Assembly: GCA_013423325.1 (NCBI GenBank)
Contig: BLJB01000068.1
Span: forward strand, 62,001-126,000
Reading direction: 5' to 3'
From: Usnea hakonensis
Lineage: Eukaryota > Ascomycota > Lecanoromycetes > Lecanorales > Parmeliaceae
DNA: 64,000 bases
A model generated the notes under the pieces. The model was not told where the DNA came from, searched no databases, and saw only the letters and a list, made by a program, of their open reading frames with translations. The position numbers were made by a program, and so were the translations under genes. This document shows positions 1 through 10,717 of this stretch, piece after piece. Position 1 is the first letter of the stretch. Each line of letters opens with the position of its first letter.

Positions 1-358
1 ATGCTTATTTTGGCTTGCTGATGGGAAATCTCAAATATTTATGCGTATATGCCTCTTCAATCTATTATCAACCTGTCTTCTATGCACTAAGTCTATCAAT
101 GTGAGGACTCCGCCTGCTGACCGTGGACGCTTCTCTTAGCTCCGGAGCTGTCTTGCCGTTCACGTATCGATCATGAATCTGCAAAGACTGAATCGGATGT
201 TGAAAGATTAGACGGAAGTAGAGAGAGGGTTGAGGTCAAATTCAACGGCAGTGGATCCAAGTGACATGACTTTGATGCGAGAGGGTCGGGCCATCTGGTA
301 CACTTTTGTGATACTACTGCAAACAACCAAGTCAGTCCAATCAGTGAATCGGAGTTGT
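1..358. other. No gene seen
   Basis: I see no coding structure here. One short frame at 230-457 overlaps the end of the neighbouring minus-strand gene and has no recognisable features. Confidence 0.5.
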
Positions 359-1045
359 TCAGTTGCGAGTCCGCTTACACGCGATGTAAAGTTGAAAATT
401 CGTCGGATTGAGGACGGAGTCCAACATGTTCAGACAGAGGCATGGATTCCAGTCTAGCTGCTCCTTAGGATCGGTATGGCGCGTCAATGCGTTGTGTCCT
501 AGGTAAAAGCGAATAAGCTGATATAGTACGATGTAAGTTTGGTAATTCCCATAAAAGACTCCAGAGTCCCCAGTAAATTTATTGTTCGTAACAGAAGGGC
601 AATGATTTCCTGTCGACATAGGCGGTTGAACCAAAAACGCTGGACACAAGAAGGTGTAGACGGTATTTTCGGCGTAGAACGCTTGTATGGGGGTGGAGTG
701 AGGGCCGCCTACGAGGCATCTATGCCAAGGATCGTACCCCAGGTTCAGAAACCCGTAATGCCTGGCAGAGTCCTCTGTCACGCAGGCAAGACGAGGTGGG
801 GTGAGCCTATCAAGACGAGGTTTCAGGTTCCTCTTGCCTATCAAGTAGTATATATGATCTAGTATTGTCACAACAGCCTCTTGGACTTCGTCCTCCTTGA
901 ACATTGCCTTGAATCCAAAGATGCTGTCCACTCCGTTTGAATGGGCATCGACGAGGGCCATTCGTGCTAGGGCTCTGGCTTGATCGACCACATCGCTGAT
1001 ATCCCAAAATTTATCGCCGCAATTCTCCGGAATTAAGTAATAAAC
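359..1045 (-). CDS. Degenerate Asp-zincin (M35-like) metallopeptidase-like protein, 3' part
   Basis: The minus-strand frame is open from about 1045 down to a TGA at 359 and resembles fungal secreted deuterolysin/lysine-specific metallo-endopeptidase proteins: an N-terminal NCGDKF region, a QARALARMA helix, a FLCPAF stretch, then a DWNPCLC and NPTNFQLY C-terminus. The helix that should carry HExxH reads YQLIRFYLG, so both zinc histidines and the catalytic glutamate are replaced. The family normally has a signal peptide. Upstream of 1045 this frame hits a TAG, and the only nearby ATG frame (from about 1200) is shifted by one base, so a 5' exon or a frameshift is possible but not resolved. It is probably a dead paralogue or a non-enzymatic secreted protein. 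A second family member lies at 47272-48811. Confidence 0.5.
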   Translation of the reverse strand, partial: VYYLIPENCGDKFWDISDVVDQARALARMALVDAHSNGVDSIFGFKAMFKEDEVQEAVVTILDHIYYLIGKRNLKPRLDRLTPPRLACVTEDSARHYGFLNLGYDPWHRCLVGGPHSTPIQAFYAENTVYTFLCPAFLVQPPMSTGNHCPSVTNNKFTGDSGVFYGNYQTYIVLYQLIRFYLGHNALTRHTDPKEQLDWNPCLCLNMLDSVLNPTNFQLYIACKRTRN

Positions 1046-2013
1046 GTCGGTAAGGTTATTTAGCTATCCACTTAGCGAGTGATCGTTTTGAGATGGTCGA
1101 CTCTACCAACCACTGGCCAATGTCAACGCGGGTCTTGCGGACAATGGAATGAGACATACTGTTCGATGAAAGAGGTAGAGAATTCGAAGATAGAACCATA
1201 GGCCCTATGATGAGTAGGGTAGCCAACATCTTGGCACATAAAGAGTAGACTTTTCACAGATGTCTTTGTAGATAGTGGAATGCCTGTATGAAGCTCAGGA
1301 GAAATTTAAAGCTCGAGGAGAATTTCAAGTAGAATTAACAAAAGACCTTGAGAACGTAGACAGAAGTGGGGTATCAACGTGAGAAAACATCCCCTCATCA
1401 TGGGCCGCCTCAAGCGCTTCGTTTCATACTCCGTAAGCATGCAATTCCCAAGTATCCATCCTATACGCCTACATGCGCGTAGAACTTGCCTGGGTATAGG
1501 TGATAGGTCGCCATGAATGCGACTAATCAACAGATCACGATTGCATTACTAATGGAACTTCATGTGGAAAATTGTTGTTGAAATAGCTTTGAATGTTTTT
1601 AATAGCGTGGATTAAGCGGAAGTTACTGTACAATCACTTGCCTCGATGCTTAAAGTATTAATCGTGCCATACACTTAGCTCCCGGAGCGCTAATAGCCTT
1701 CGGTGCTAGACTCTTGGGCCGTCGATCTGTAGATCCGCCCTAAACTTTAAGGTGCTATTTGGCGTTGGGGGTCGGTCAAAGTAAAGGTGGCCACGCTAAT
1801 TTATTTACCTCGGGGGTAGACGAGAGCGGGGTCCTGAGCCCTACGGCATACATGGAAACCTTCCTTTGCACCGAAATCTTTACGTCTTACCGCTATACCT
1901 ACGAGTACCATATATGGCTTCATTTCGCATACCTGAATTGTCCATCTTTGCAATTCTTCTCTACTCCTTCTTGAACCGCAGCGCCTCTCGGACTGATTGC
2001 TCTCAGTCCCGCC
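1046..2013. other. Intergenic, nothing recognised
   Basis: About 970 bp with only short random frames (for example 1306-1530 minus and 1759-1974 plus) that show no composition or motif supporting coding. It contains the 5' side of the permease locus. Confidence 0.5.
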
Positions 2014-4265
2014 ATGGCCTCAACTGCCCTCGACCATCCCGCCTTGGATGATGTGCGTTCGACTCACAGAAACGAGATGGACGAGAAGTCTGTCGCTCAC
2101 GGTGTAGACGAATATGTCAGGGCTTCATCGCCCATCTCGGACGACTCCAAGAAACCACTAATCGATAGCACGCACCGCAAATTGAAGCCAAGGCATATAC
2201 AGCTAATTGGAATTGGGGGGTATTTGAGAACAATATGATGCTCATATGAAGAAGCGATGCTAAGGATTGCTCTTGTTGTGTAGGACAATAGGAACAGCGC
2301 TCTATGTGCAGATAGGTGCATCAAGCTCACACCTATGTGGTATTGAATATTTGCTCACGGCGAGAACAGGTCACGGCCTTGTTCAGGGTGGTCCCGGCTC
2401 CCTCTTTATCGCATTCGCCTTCTGGTAAGCCCTTCGTTCCTATCGGGCAAAGGTTCGTTGCTAGGAGTATTCTGGAGGATACGCTTCACAAGCGTTGAGA
2501 GGAAGAGGGAGCGTATTTCCTTGTACCACTCTGTGATCAGAAGAGGAAGATCAGTATCTTATCAACTATGATCTAGATGTACATTCATATTATGCGTCAC
2601 GATCTGTACGGAAGTCAGCTTCTCTTTTGCTCGTTTTGAACACGTGATGGCACCAATTGGACTCGGACTATGATACCTATACCGCAAGACTGTCAGAGGA
2701 GGGGCCCAAAAAACCTCGGTGATCTTGAATCCGTAAAAGATGGCCCTCGAACCAGCTGGATCGGAAGACACTGCCCAATACTGGGATTTGCAAAGGCAGC
2801 GTGTTCATTAGTGTCAGTTGAAACGCTGACAAAGTGATTCTTTAGCTATGGCTGAAATGGTCACTTACCTTCCCATATCTTCCCCCTTTATCCGCTTCGC
2901 TGGCCGGTATGTCGACGAAGCCTTCGGTGTCGCCGCGGGCTACAACTTCTTCGTCTTCGAAGCCATGCTCGTTCCATTTGAGGTCGTTGCTTGTAATCTT
3001 ATCATTCATTATTGGAGTGACGCTGTCCCAGCAGGTGGGATAATTGCCATCATTATTGTCCTATACGGGTAAAAGCCTCTCCCAAGCAGGGAGTGAAATG
3101 ACTAATAGCACGAGATCAGCTTTATCAATATTTTTGCGGTGAAGTGGTATGGCGAATCGGAGTTCTGGCTTGCCCTAGGCAAAGTAATATTGATCGTCGG
3201 CCTCATTGCCTATACTTTCATCACCATGCTTGGTGGTAATCCACATCACGACCGTTTCGGCTTTCGCTTCTGGAAGAACCCTGGCTCCTTCGCGGAGTAT
3301 TATAAAACAGGCTCGCTTGGCCGCTTTCTTGGATTTCTGCAATGCGTCATCCTAGCGAGTTTTACAGTCGCCGGTCCGGACTATGTCTCCATGGCCGCAG
3401 GCGAGGCCGAAAACCCACGGGTGGTGATGCCGAGAGCGTACAATAAGGTCTTCGGACGACTGATGGCCTTTTTTGTGTTAGGTAGCTTGGCAGTGGGCAT
3501 CAATGTGCCTTACACAGATCCGGAGCTTATAGATGCTTTCACAAATTCCGAGCCGGGAGCAGCCGCAAGTCCGTACGTTGTAGCGATGAACCGACTAGGT
3601 ATCACGGTGCTGCCAGATATTGTGAATGCGCTGGTCCTTTCCGCGGCGTTCAGTGCTGGCAACAGTTATGTGTACTGTGCGAGTCGAAGTCTCTTTGGCT
3701 TGGCCTTAGAGGGTAAAGCACCAAAGTTATTCACCAGATGTACGAGGAATGGGGTTCCGATTTACTGTGTTTTATTTGTGCTGGCCCTGAGTCTGTTGAG
3801 CTTTCTGCAGGTCAGCGATGGAGCAGCGGTGGTATTGCAGTGGTTCGTCAACCTGGTGAGTCAGACTGGAGGGCCGAAACCCAGACTCTCTGCCCTACAA
3901 AGGCCGTTTCCAGCCTTACCTCGCATGGTATGCGCTTTCCGGCTGTTTCATCATGACCTTTGTTGGAGGCTATACAGTGTTTTTGCCAGGACAGTGGAGC
4001 GTTTCAACCTTTCTTTTCTCATATACTATGATTGGTATATTTCCTGTTTTGTTCATTTTCTGGAAGCTCTACAAAAAGACGAAATGGAGGAGCCCCAATG
4101 AGGTCGACTTGCTGATGGATGTTGACATGATCGAGGAATACACGAAGAATTACGTGCCACAGGCTCCAAAGTAAGTTAAGATGATGCAGGTAAGTGAACT
4201 TCACACTGACTTGGTATAAATCTAGGAACAAGTTCTACGGACTCCTAGACAAGACGTTCAACTGA
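2014..4265 (+). pseudogene. Amino-acid permease (APC/AAT family), damaged
   Basis: This was a plasma-membrane amino-acid/H+ symporter of the fungal AAT family. Exons fit at 2014-2219, 2284-2315, 2370-2424, 2846-3068, 3120-3855, 3872-4170 and 4226-4265. They carry family hallmarks: HIQLIGIGG/TIGTALYVQIG in TM1, GGPGSLFIAFAFW, AEMVTYLPISSPFIRFAG, AGPDYVSMAAGEAENP, and a C-terminal PYLAWYALSG...GGYTVFLPG block. Two defects are visible. The roughly 14-codon exon expected between 2425 and 2845 cannot be found in 421 bp. Between the exon ending at 3855 (WFVNL) and GRNPDSLPYKG at 3872, only 16 bp with GT and AG ends remain. That is too short to splice, and about 25-30 family residues are missing there. 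The frame on each side would agree only if those 16 bp were removed. It is most likely a pseudogene, or an internally deleted allele. Confidence 0.75.
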
Positions 4266-4649
4266 GATAGTGACAGTAGGTCAACTATGCTTGTAGTTCA
4301 ACACCACAAGACATGATACCACATAACAGCGCATGACAATAGTCTTCTTTTGAGAAATTGTTCGAACAGGATCAATCTAAAAGAGACAAACCTTTTTGTA
4401 AGACAACAAGCAGACAAACGAAGCATTTGCAAGTGGCGATGTAGAAGTGTGAAGTCAGAAAGAAGAGAAACTACGTATAAAACTCCAAAGCACAGCGGAG
4501 GCTCCTCCGCTCCGCCAAGACCTGCATGCAACCCACACTTCCTCCACTACCTTGCCTTACTCTGTACACAACCCTACAAACACCATACTCGTACATCTCC
4601 CTCCCCTCCCTACCCAACCCCCAATCATTCCCAACCAACCAGACAAAAA

Positions 4650-5594
4650 ATGTCCACCCCCACCTCCACCCAACCCCAAACCAGTAAGCCCCCCATATCC
4701 CCCCCGTCCCTCCCCCCTCCCCCCTCCCCTTTCCCCCCCCGGCCTCAACCCCAAAACTAACAACCCCCCCTTCAAACAAAAACAGTCGACCTCTCCGCCC
4801 TCCCAACCCCTCAACTCACCACCGTGAAAAACCAACTCACGCAAGAACTATCGCATCTGACGAATTCCTTCAGCCAGCTCAAGGCGGCGCAGGCCAAGTT
4901 TCGGGACTGTGGCGTTAGTGTGAGGGAGGGGGTTGGGGGGGCGAGGGGGGAGGGTGAGTTTGGGTTTCTTTGGATTTTGGTTTTGTGGGGGGGGGTGGAA
5001 GGGAGGGAATGGGGATGGAGGGAATAGTGAAGAGGAGGGCGGGGAGATGGGGAGGTTGGATATGTGGTTCCATGGGGGGGGGGAGAGGGGGCGGGGAATA
5101 AAGATTCAGTACAGATGAGATGAAACACACAGACGCTGACGACCCCTCTCCACTACAGGCACGCCCATCCTCGTCCCTCTGACACCCTCACTCTACGTTC
5201 CCGGAAAATTGGCGTCTACAGATGTGGTCCTGGTGGACATCGGAACGGGCTTCTACGTCGAAAAGGTTCGTCGCTGGACTGTACAGGTGCTAGGGAAGAG
5301 GACGAGCTAATCTCAGGCAATCGCTCAGACACCGCCAGCCGCGCGCGAATTTTATTCACGGAAGGTTGACGAGTTGGGAAAGAATTTGCAAGATCTGGAG
5401 AAGATTGTGCAGGGGAAGCAGGGTAATCTGAACGTTGTCGAAGATGGTGAGTGTCTCTTTACTGCTTCTTTTTCCCTTCTGGATGAAAGGGAGGGGGGCG
5501 CCGTCACGAGGTGGTTGACTGGGACTCATATATAGTATTACGACAAAAAGTGATCAGCGAGAATAGCAACAATGGAGCGGATAGTGGGACGTGA
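4650..5594 (+). CDS. PFD5: Prefoldin subunit 5
   Basis: This is the alpha-type subunit of the hexameric prefoldin co-chaperone, which hands nascent actin and tubulin to the CCT chaperonin in the cytosol. Exons are 4650-4683, 4786-4953, 5159-5265, 5317-5446 and 5536-5594 (165 aa, the usual size). The first coiled-coil helix is at LTTVKNQLTQELSHL, followed by a loop, the conserved beta-hairpin core LVPLTPSLYVPGKL and LVDIGTGFYVEK, then the second helix at NLQDLEKIVQGKQGNL. The phase is consistent at every junction. Introns 1 and 2 are extreme: intron 1 is C-rich and the exon 2/intron 2 border is G-rich, giving a Gly/Arg loop (REGVGGARGEG) in the protein. It converges on the DUF7905-like gene with 99 bp between stops. 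Confidence 0.93.
4684..4785 (+). other. C-rich first intron of PFD5
   Basis: The 102-nt intron starts GTAAGC and ends AACAG. It is almost pure C with runs of up to eight C, complementary in character to the G-rich start of intron 2. It gives rise to proline-rich and glycine-rich shadow ORFs on both strands that I do not regard as genes. Confidence 0.8.
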
Positions 5595-5693
5595 AGTGGT
5601 TGCATCCAAAATTCTTTCTAATATACAGTGCCAAAGCCAAAGCCTGAGCGAGATATAGGCTGCTCCTCCCGTCTCATACCACTAACCACTCAG

Positions 5694-8418
5694 CTAACGC
5701 CTGAGGTGCGGGAGCTCTTGCTTGATACTGTCAATGAAGTTGGTGACGAGTTTAACATTCTGAAGGAACTCTACCACCCCCGGGTCCACCTCTTCCATCT
5801 CGGTAGCGTCCGACATTGATGAGAAGAAGGTCTCCAGCGTTGGACTCCATCCGGCTGCTTCCCCAATACCCAAGGTGGAATTAGCTGTGAGAGTGGAATC
5901 CCAACTTGTATTATAGAGCGTAGCGCCCCAATTTGTCTCCATTGAGACGTTCTCATTCTTTGAGTTGCCATAAGTGTCATAGCGGGCGATCTCAAACTCC
6001 CACTCGGGCTGATTGGCCAGTCGATAAACGAAGGCAGTCTTCTGCTGAAAGGACGTGGGCTGCATGTTGATTGAGAGACCTTTCTCCCACGTGAACGCTC
6101 GTTGGCCAGTCAATTCGATTCGCGTCCCCGGGATCTTTGAAAATTTAACGCTCTGTGCAAATTCCTTCATCTCGGGAGTAATTCGACTTGCGTCAGTGCT
6201 ATTCTCAGACGAGACTTGAAGCTTCCAAGAAGCGCCGCTAAGAAGCTGTCAGTAAAGCAACTGAGAAATGATCTTGGAGACTTACCCGTCGACTCGAGCC
6301 ATAAATACTTCCAAGGGGACCGCAAAGTCTCGCCGATCCGTCCTTGCCCACAGCTCTTGTACTGTCTCGTATATAGTCGGAGCCGCCGTACTACTCTTCA
6401 ACTCAAGCGTGAAGCTCATTGGTGGGCCATTTGGATTCTGAAACTCGAAGTAGGCACTAAATGAAGGTAGAATTCCTTCAAGGGAGATCTTGCCACTGGT
6501 CAAAGGGAGAAAGAGATCAGTTGCCTTGTGGACCTTGGCCATAATCGTTGCTGCGTCCTTTTTGATTTGCAGACTAGGTAACGAGATAAGTAGAGTATTA
6601 GGACAGTTCGGACATCGACTTACTCTCTGATCAGGATTCCCTTAGTTTCTGACAGAGTCATATCATCCATGAATTCTCCAAAGTGAATGGATTCTGCTCC
6701 TTCTTTCCAACGATATGTCTTTAGCGCAAAAGTCCCAAAGTGAACACGCATCCGAATCCGACCACGATAGTGAGGCAGACTGGCAATGCATTTCCGTAAT
6801 GAGAGCTCCATACGGCTATTATTCTTCCTCGTGTACTCCTTGCTCTCGGATTGCCATTCTTCAAGAGCCTGCAAGTCCAATTTACTACCCGTCAACATAG
6901 GAATCATACTTTTGGTTTCCTTTGGATGGTTGAGGGAGGCAGGCAGCATTCTGACATCTTTTCGGATCACCGATGGATGTGGTGGCTCTACCAGGAGTAA
7001 TTTATTAGCTCGGACGCTCTTCGCAACGTACTCTCTCATTGTCCCTTCTATGCGACCCATAGTCGCTTTCACTGACTCTTCACTGTCGCTGAAGATCCTG
7101 AACGCTGCTAGCTTGGTATCGAAGACAATATGACAGAGATATTGGATCCTAATGGGATCAAAGGCTTCTAAACTCGAACCCAAGATATCTTCTGGCCGTA
7201 CCTCGTCGACTGGCCATATAAAAGTACCATCATGTGGGAAGACCCGGCCAGCTTCTGGTACTCTTTGAAATTCTAACAACTTCTTCTCCTTCCGAGTTTT
7301 CATCTGCGAACGATGGTACACATGACCGAGAACTGACATCTCCTTGGCAAACATGTTCTTGGCCACGGGCTTCCGTGAAAAGTCCCTTTGCAGACGACTG
7401 AGCCAACCATCAATTTCGGCTCTAGTGGCTTGGATTTGGCGAGCATCCCCCCACAAGAGAAGCTCACGATCAGTCTCCTGCTGGGGTGGGCGGATGAAAG
7501 ACCCTAGGCGGACCCCAATCTCTTCGAACATGTCGTACATTTTCTTTTGATTTGGCTCGAGGTCAGAACAGTCTTTAGGTAGCATGATACTACCGGAAGG
7601 CTCTAATCTCTGCCGAAAGGCAGCTCTGGCTAGATTATCTTTCTTGAAGTTGAAGTTGACCCGTTGATGTACTCGACGCTGATCTCGGGGCCGGCGGTGA
7701 GAGTGGACTTTGAGACGACCTGGATACTGATCATGAAGAGCTACGTTGGCTTGGGAGCGTTGGTTGGCTACAGGTTGAGGCCGGTCGTCTGCTATTGTGT
7801 TGGAGATGTTCCCAACGCCTTGGTGATATCCATCCTGGTCCGACTCGTAATAGTCATCGGAGCTTTCAGAGGAGAGGTCGCCGTCTAGTCGTCTCTTTGG
7901 ATCCCATTCCCTCGCATTCTTGATTTCATAAGGAATCTTCTCCTTCTCTTTTGGAGCTGGAGCTTGTTCAGTACGAGCGGAAACATTCGGTTGAAATCGG
8001 CCATTGGGATTAGTCTTCAAGGCAGGTCGAGTGCTTGGCGGGACACGGCTGTTACCTGCCGCGAGTATAGGCCGAGACTTTGGTAAGCTCTGACCACTTA
8101 GGGTTGGCCAGGATGAAGAGTCGTTCGAGTCGGCTCCGTTCACTTGGATTAAAGGCTCAGGCGTAGACAGCGTCGTCTTGATATTTGTCCGCTACCAATG
8201 ATCAGAATGCTTTCTCAAAAGTCTCATCGGTAGGAGCAACGTACCTTCTGGTCCCAGGCAGCGGCTGGCCGAGGGGGAAGTGGATGATTTAGCGGACCAT
8301 TGAGTGGACCGCGACCGTTGGAACCTATTTGGTAGGGAGCTCGAGTCTTTTGGTTACCACGTTTCACAACTTGCCACGGCTCTTCGAGGTCTTTGCTTGA
8401 TGGCATGTTGGAGTCCAC
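5694..8418 (-). CDS. Large fungal protein with DUF7905-like region
   Basis: Four exons give 857 aa: 8245-8418, 6624-8191, 6286-6573 and 5694-6237, with clean GT..AG junctions and phases. The N-terminus (MDSNMPSSKDLEEPW) is followed by about 200 disordered, Ser/Pro/Asp-rich residues. Then come a basic segment (HRRPRDQRRVHQRVNFNFKK) and an ordered part. That part holds an RLGSFIRPPQQETDRELLLWG segment, a KH-like stretch around IQYLCHIVFDTKLAAFRIF, and PHYRGRIRMRVHFGTFALKTY. The last motif is one I associate with the fungal DUF7905 family. The C-terminal third is a mixed alpha/beta region without motifs. Function is unknown; the basic patch and KH-like stretch would fit RNA binding, but that is inference. 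No signal peptide or membrane segment is seen. Confidence 0.85.
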
Positions 8419-9749
8419 CCAGCGCTGGACAGCAGAGGATTACGGTTCGAGGTGAAAAGTGTAATGCTAGTCGAGCGCTGATCAGGATGCAGAAGACTGT
8501 CAATGAGCTTTCGCAGGATAATCCCAACTTTGCACGCCTGAGACGTAATTCTGGAGCTGCCTAGTGTAGATAGATGATCGCAGGTACTAGGTATGAATGA
8601 GGAGTGTTTGGTTTGAAGCATGCAGCCTGGAATGCGTGCAAGAAGTGGTTAATGACGGTTAGGAGTAAAAAGTTTGGAAAATTTATATTCCGAGGTAGAC
8701 GAGATGCAATAGTGAATTGCCAAATTCACAATTTGAGGTTAATGGAAGTCGTCTGGCGATGACAAATACGCACTTAATGACACTCTGAACCAAGCCAGTG
8801 AATGAATTTGGCTTATTCGGTGAATGAAGGAATGATGATAGTGACAGAAGAGCAAAGATGTAGAATAAGTAATGGATTTATAAATTGGGGGACGGAGATG
8901 ACGTTTGAGAATCGGAGGTGCAGCCAGATTCTGAGGGTGAGTGCTGAGGATGAAACACAAAGCAAGCCCCTTCACAAGACTGCAACTAATAAGTGGCTGC
9001 TGGCATACCCCAAGTAAGTACCTATGATTTATAGAGCTGCTGTTTGAACGGAGATCTGCATGTCCAATTGCGTAAAAACTTTGGGCATGTGAGACAAAAC
9101 AAAATTAATGGGGAAAAATAGGATGGAGCTGGATTTTATTTATTTACCGGCGTCACCACATCCAGAGCTAGTCACAACTTCCTCTTCAATACAAGTCGAC
9201 CACACCCACTTGCTTTTTCAAAGTTGTGACTGGGCAGCATAGGACGCTGGACTCTTCAGGTAGGTCTCTGGAGCAAGCATAGGCAGCCAGTCCGGAAGCT
9301 GTTGCGTATATAATGAGTCGTCTTGCACGAGCATATGTGATTTGGGACTGCAGCAAATTCCAACGTGAAAGGACTGTTGTTGAAATTTATGAGAAGGATG
9401 TAGGAGTGAATATCTAGCTATCAGGAAAAGGCTACTTTATAGCCAAAAATCCAGATGTTTAGACCATTTCTAGCTATGTGTTTCTTTCTTGGTTAGCAAG
9501 AAGTAGCTAGAAGTTGGTCATGACAAAGAGCTATTGCCATCATTTCCAACAACCGTTGTTGCCCTTTCCCAGCTACGTGAAGTTTGCGAGGACAAACCTA
9601 TACTGACCTGTGCAATTCGCGACGTGGCAGAGCAGAGTCGTTTCTACCTTACGTTTGCCTTCTGATAAGCATCGGCGTCCATGTCATAGCTTTGCGATCT
9701 AGACTTTTTAATCATAGTGAGCCATTTATTCCATATGCCAATGGCATTG
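8419..9749. other. Intergenic, nothing recognised
   Basis: About 1.3 kb. It includes the promoter of the DUF7905-like gene on the left and the 3' flank of the small mitochondrial-type gene on the right. The short frames at 8739-8975 (minus) and 8802-9017 (plus) overlap each other and show no domain. Confidence 0.5.
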
Positions 9750-10415
9750 CTACTTACTTTTCCTCCGCGTAAATATTCTCCTTACCAGATTGGTGGACGG
9801 CACAATAGCTACCCTGGCGAACCATGGTGTTGCCGAGACACTGAGGATTAATCTGAGCGGCAACAGGGCCTTTGTAATTGCATAAGCTGTGGCAAATCTT
9901 TCGAGCGGTTAGCTTTGATGAGCGCAGACCCCTTCAATGCATATTTTCAGGCCCCGACAGACATACTCGACAACGATTCTGGTCCCTCCTTCGCCGCGTC
10001 CCCACCACTTGTATCTCCTAGCCTTGTCCTCTTCCCCCAACCATCCCTTCTTCCTGAAGTAGTTCCCAAACTTCTCGACCCCATCACTCATCCACTTCCC
10101 TTCACTGATGAATGGGGGCATCCATCTGGTGTAATGAAAAGTGGCAGCCAGGCCCAGGAGTGGGATGACGGCAGTCAACTCATGGAGAAGGAGGAATGCA
10201 GATATGTGAGTGAGGGGCGCATTGATCAAGGGTGCAGTATAGCCCTGCAAGAATTTGGGCAGGCGGGAAGTGATGCGGACTATTCGAGAACGAGTCTTTT
10301 GGGAAGCTTTGGGCTTGATATCATCCGGTTTGGTGGAGAAAGCTGGGCGAGATTTGGCTCTTGAGACCCGAGCACGACGAGACCGTACGGCTTGGAGCCA
10401 ATGTCCTCTGATCAT
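9750..10415 (-). CDS. Small mitochondrial-type membrane protein (Mrx11/FMP-like?)
   Basis: Two exons (9967-10415 and 9750-9897) give 198 aa. The intron starts GTATGT and ends AAAG, and the join restores VVE-FATAYAITKALLPLR in frame. The N-terminus is rich in Arg, Ser and Lys without acids (RSRRARVSRAKSRPAF), typical of a mitochondrial presequence. A conserved block follows (FLQGYTAPLINAPLTH) with a hydrophobic helix (HELTAVIPLLGLAATFHY). A second helix near the C-terminus (TKALLPLRLILSVSATPWF) ends in basic RRIFTRRKSK. Two inner-membrane spans are likely. The layout recalls fungal proteins related to yeast Mrx11/YPL041C, but I am not sure of the family name. The gene is divergent from ORC1, sharing a 302-bp promoter. 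Confidence 0.82.
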
Positions 10416-10612
10416 GACATGTTGCGATTTCTTCTCGTTTCGTAGACTGCGCTGGTTTGGTATGCCTGGCGAGCCGTATGGAGTGATCGCAGTTTGGAGG
10501 ACTAGATCTCTTTCGCTTTACCAATTCGGAGCAACATGTGCGTGACGGAGCGACTTGGCAACCGGAGGAAAGCTTAATTAAGTACCTTTTTTAAAGTGGT
10601 TGCATTAGCGTG

Positions 10613-10618
10613 ACGCGT
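10613..10618. promoter_or_regulatory. MCB-like box (ACGCGT) upstream of ORC1
   Basis: A perfect palindromic ACGCGT lies 100 bp before the ORC1 start codon, inside the GC-rich stretch GACGCGTCCGAGGCGCC. In yeasts and other fungi this is the core site of MBF, which drives G1/S transcription of replication genes. Its position in the promoter of a replication gene fits that role; binding is inferred. The site is shared with the divergent gene ending at 9750. Confidence 0.55.
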
Positions 10619-10717
10619 CCGAGGCGCCGGCGCGTTACCCCACGGCTTGATTGCTTCGATGCAGATATAGAATAGAGGCATTGGAATCTCTTCAAAAAGC
10701 GTGCCACTAGCATAACC

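Noticed and set aside
3856..3871. GT..AG interval of 16 bp as a real intron
   Set aside because: Too short for the spliceosome; treated as a deletion scar.
4350..5130. Several proline-rich and glycine-rich ORFs on both strands
   Set aside because: They are read through the C-rich and G-rich introns of the prefoldin gene and its promoter; none has a domain.
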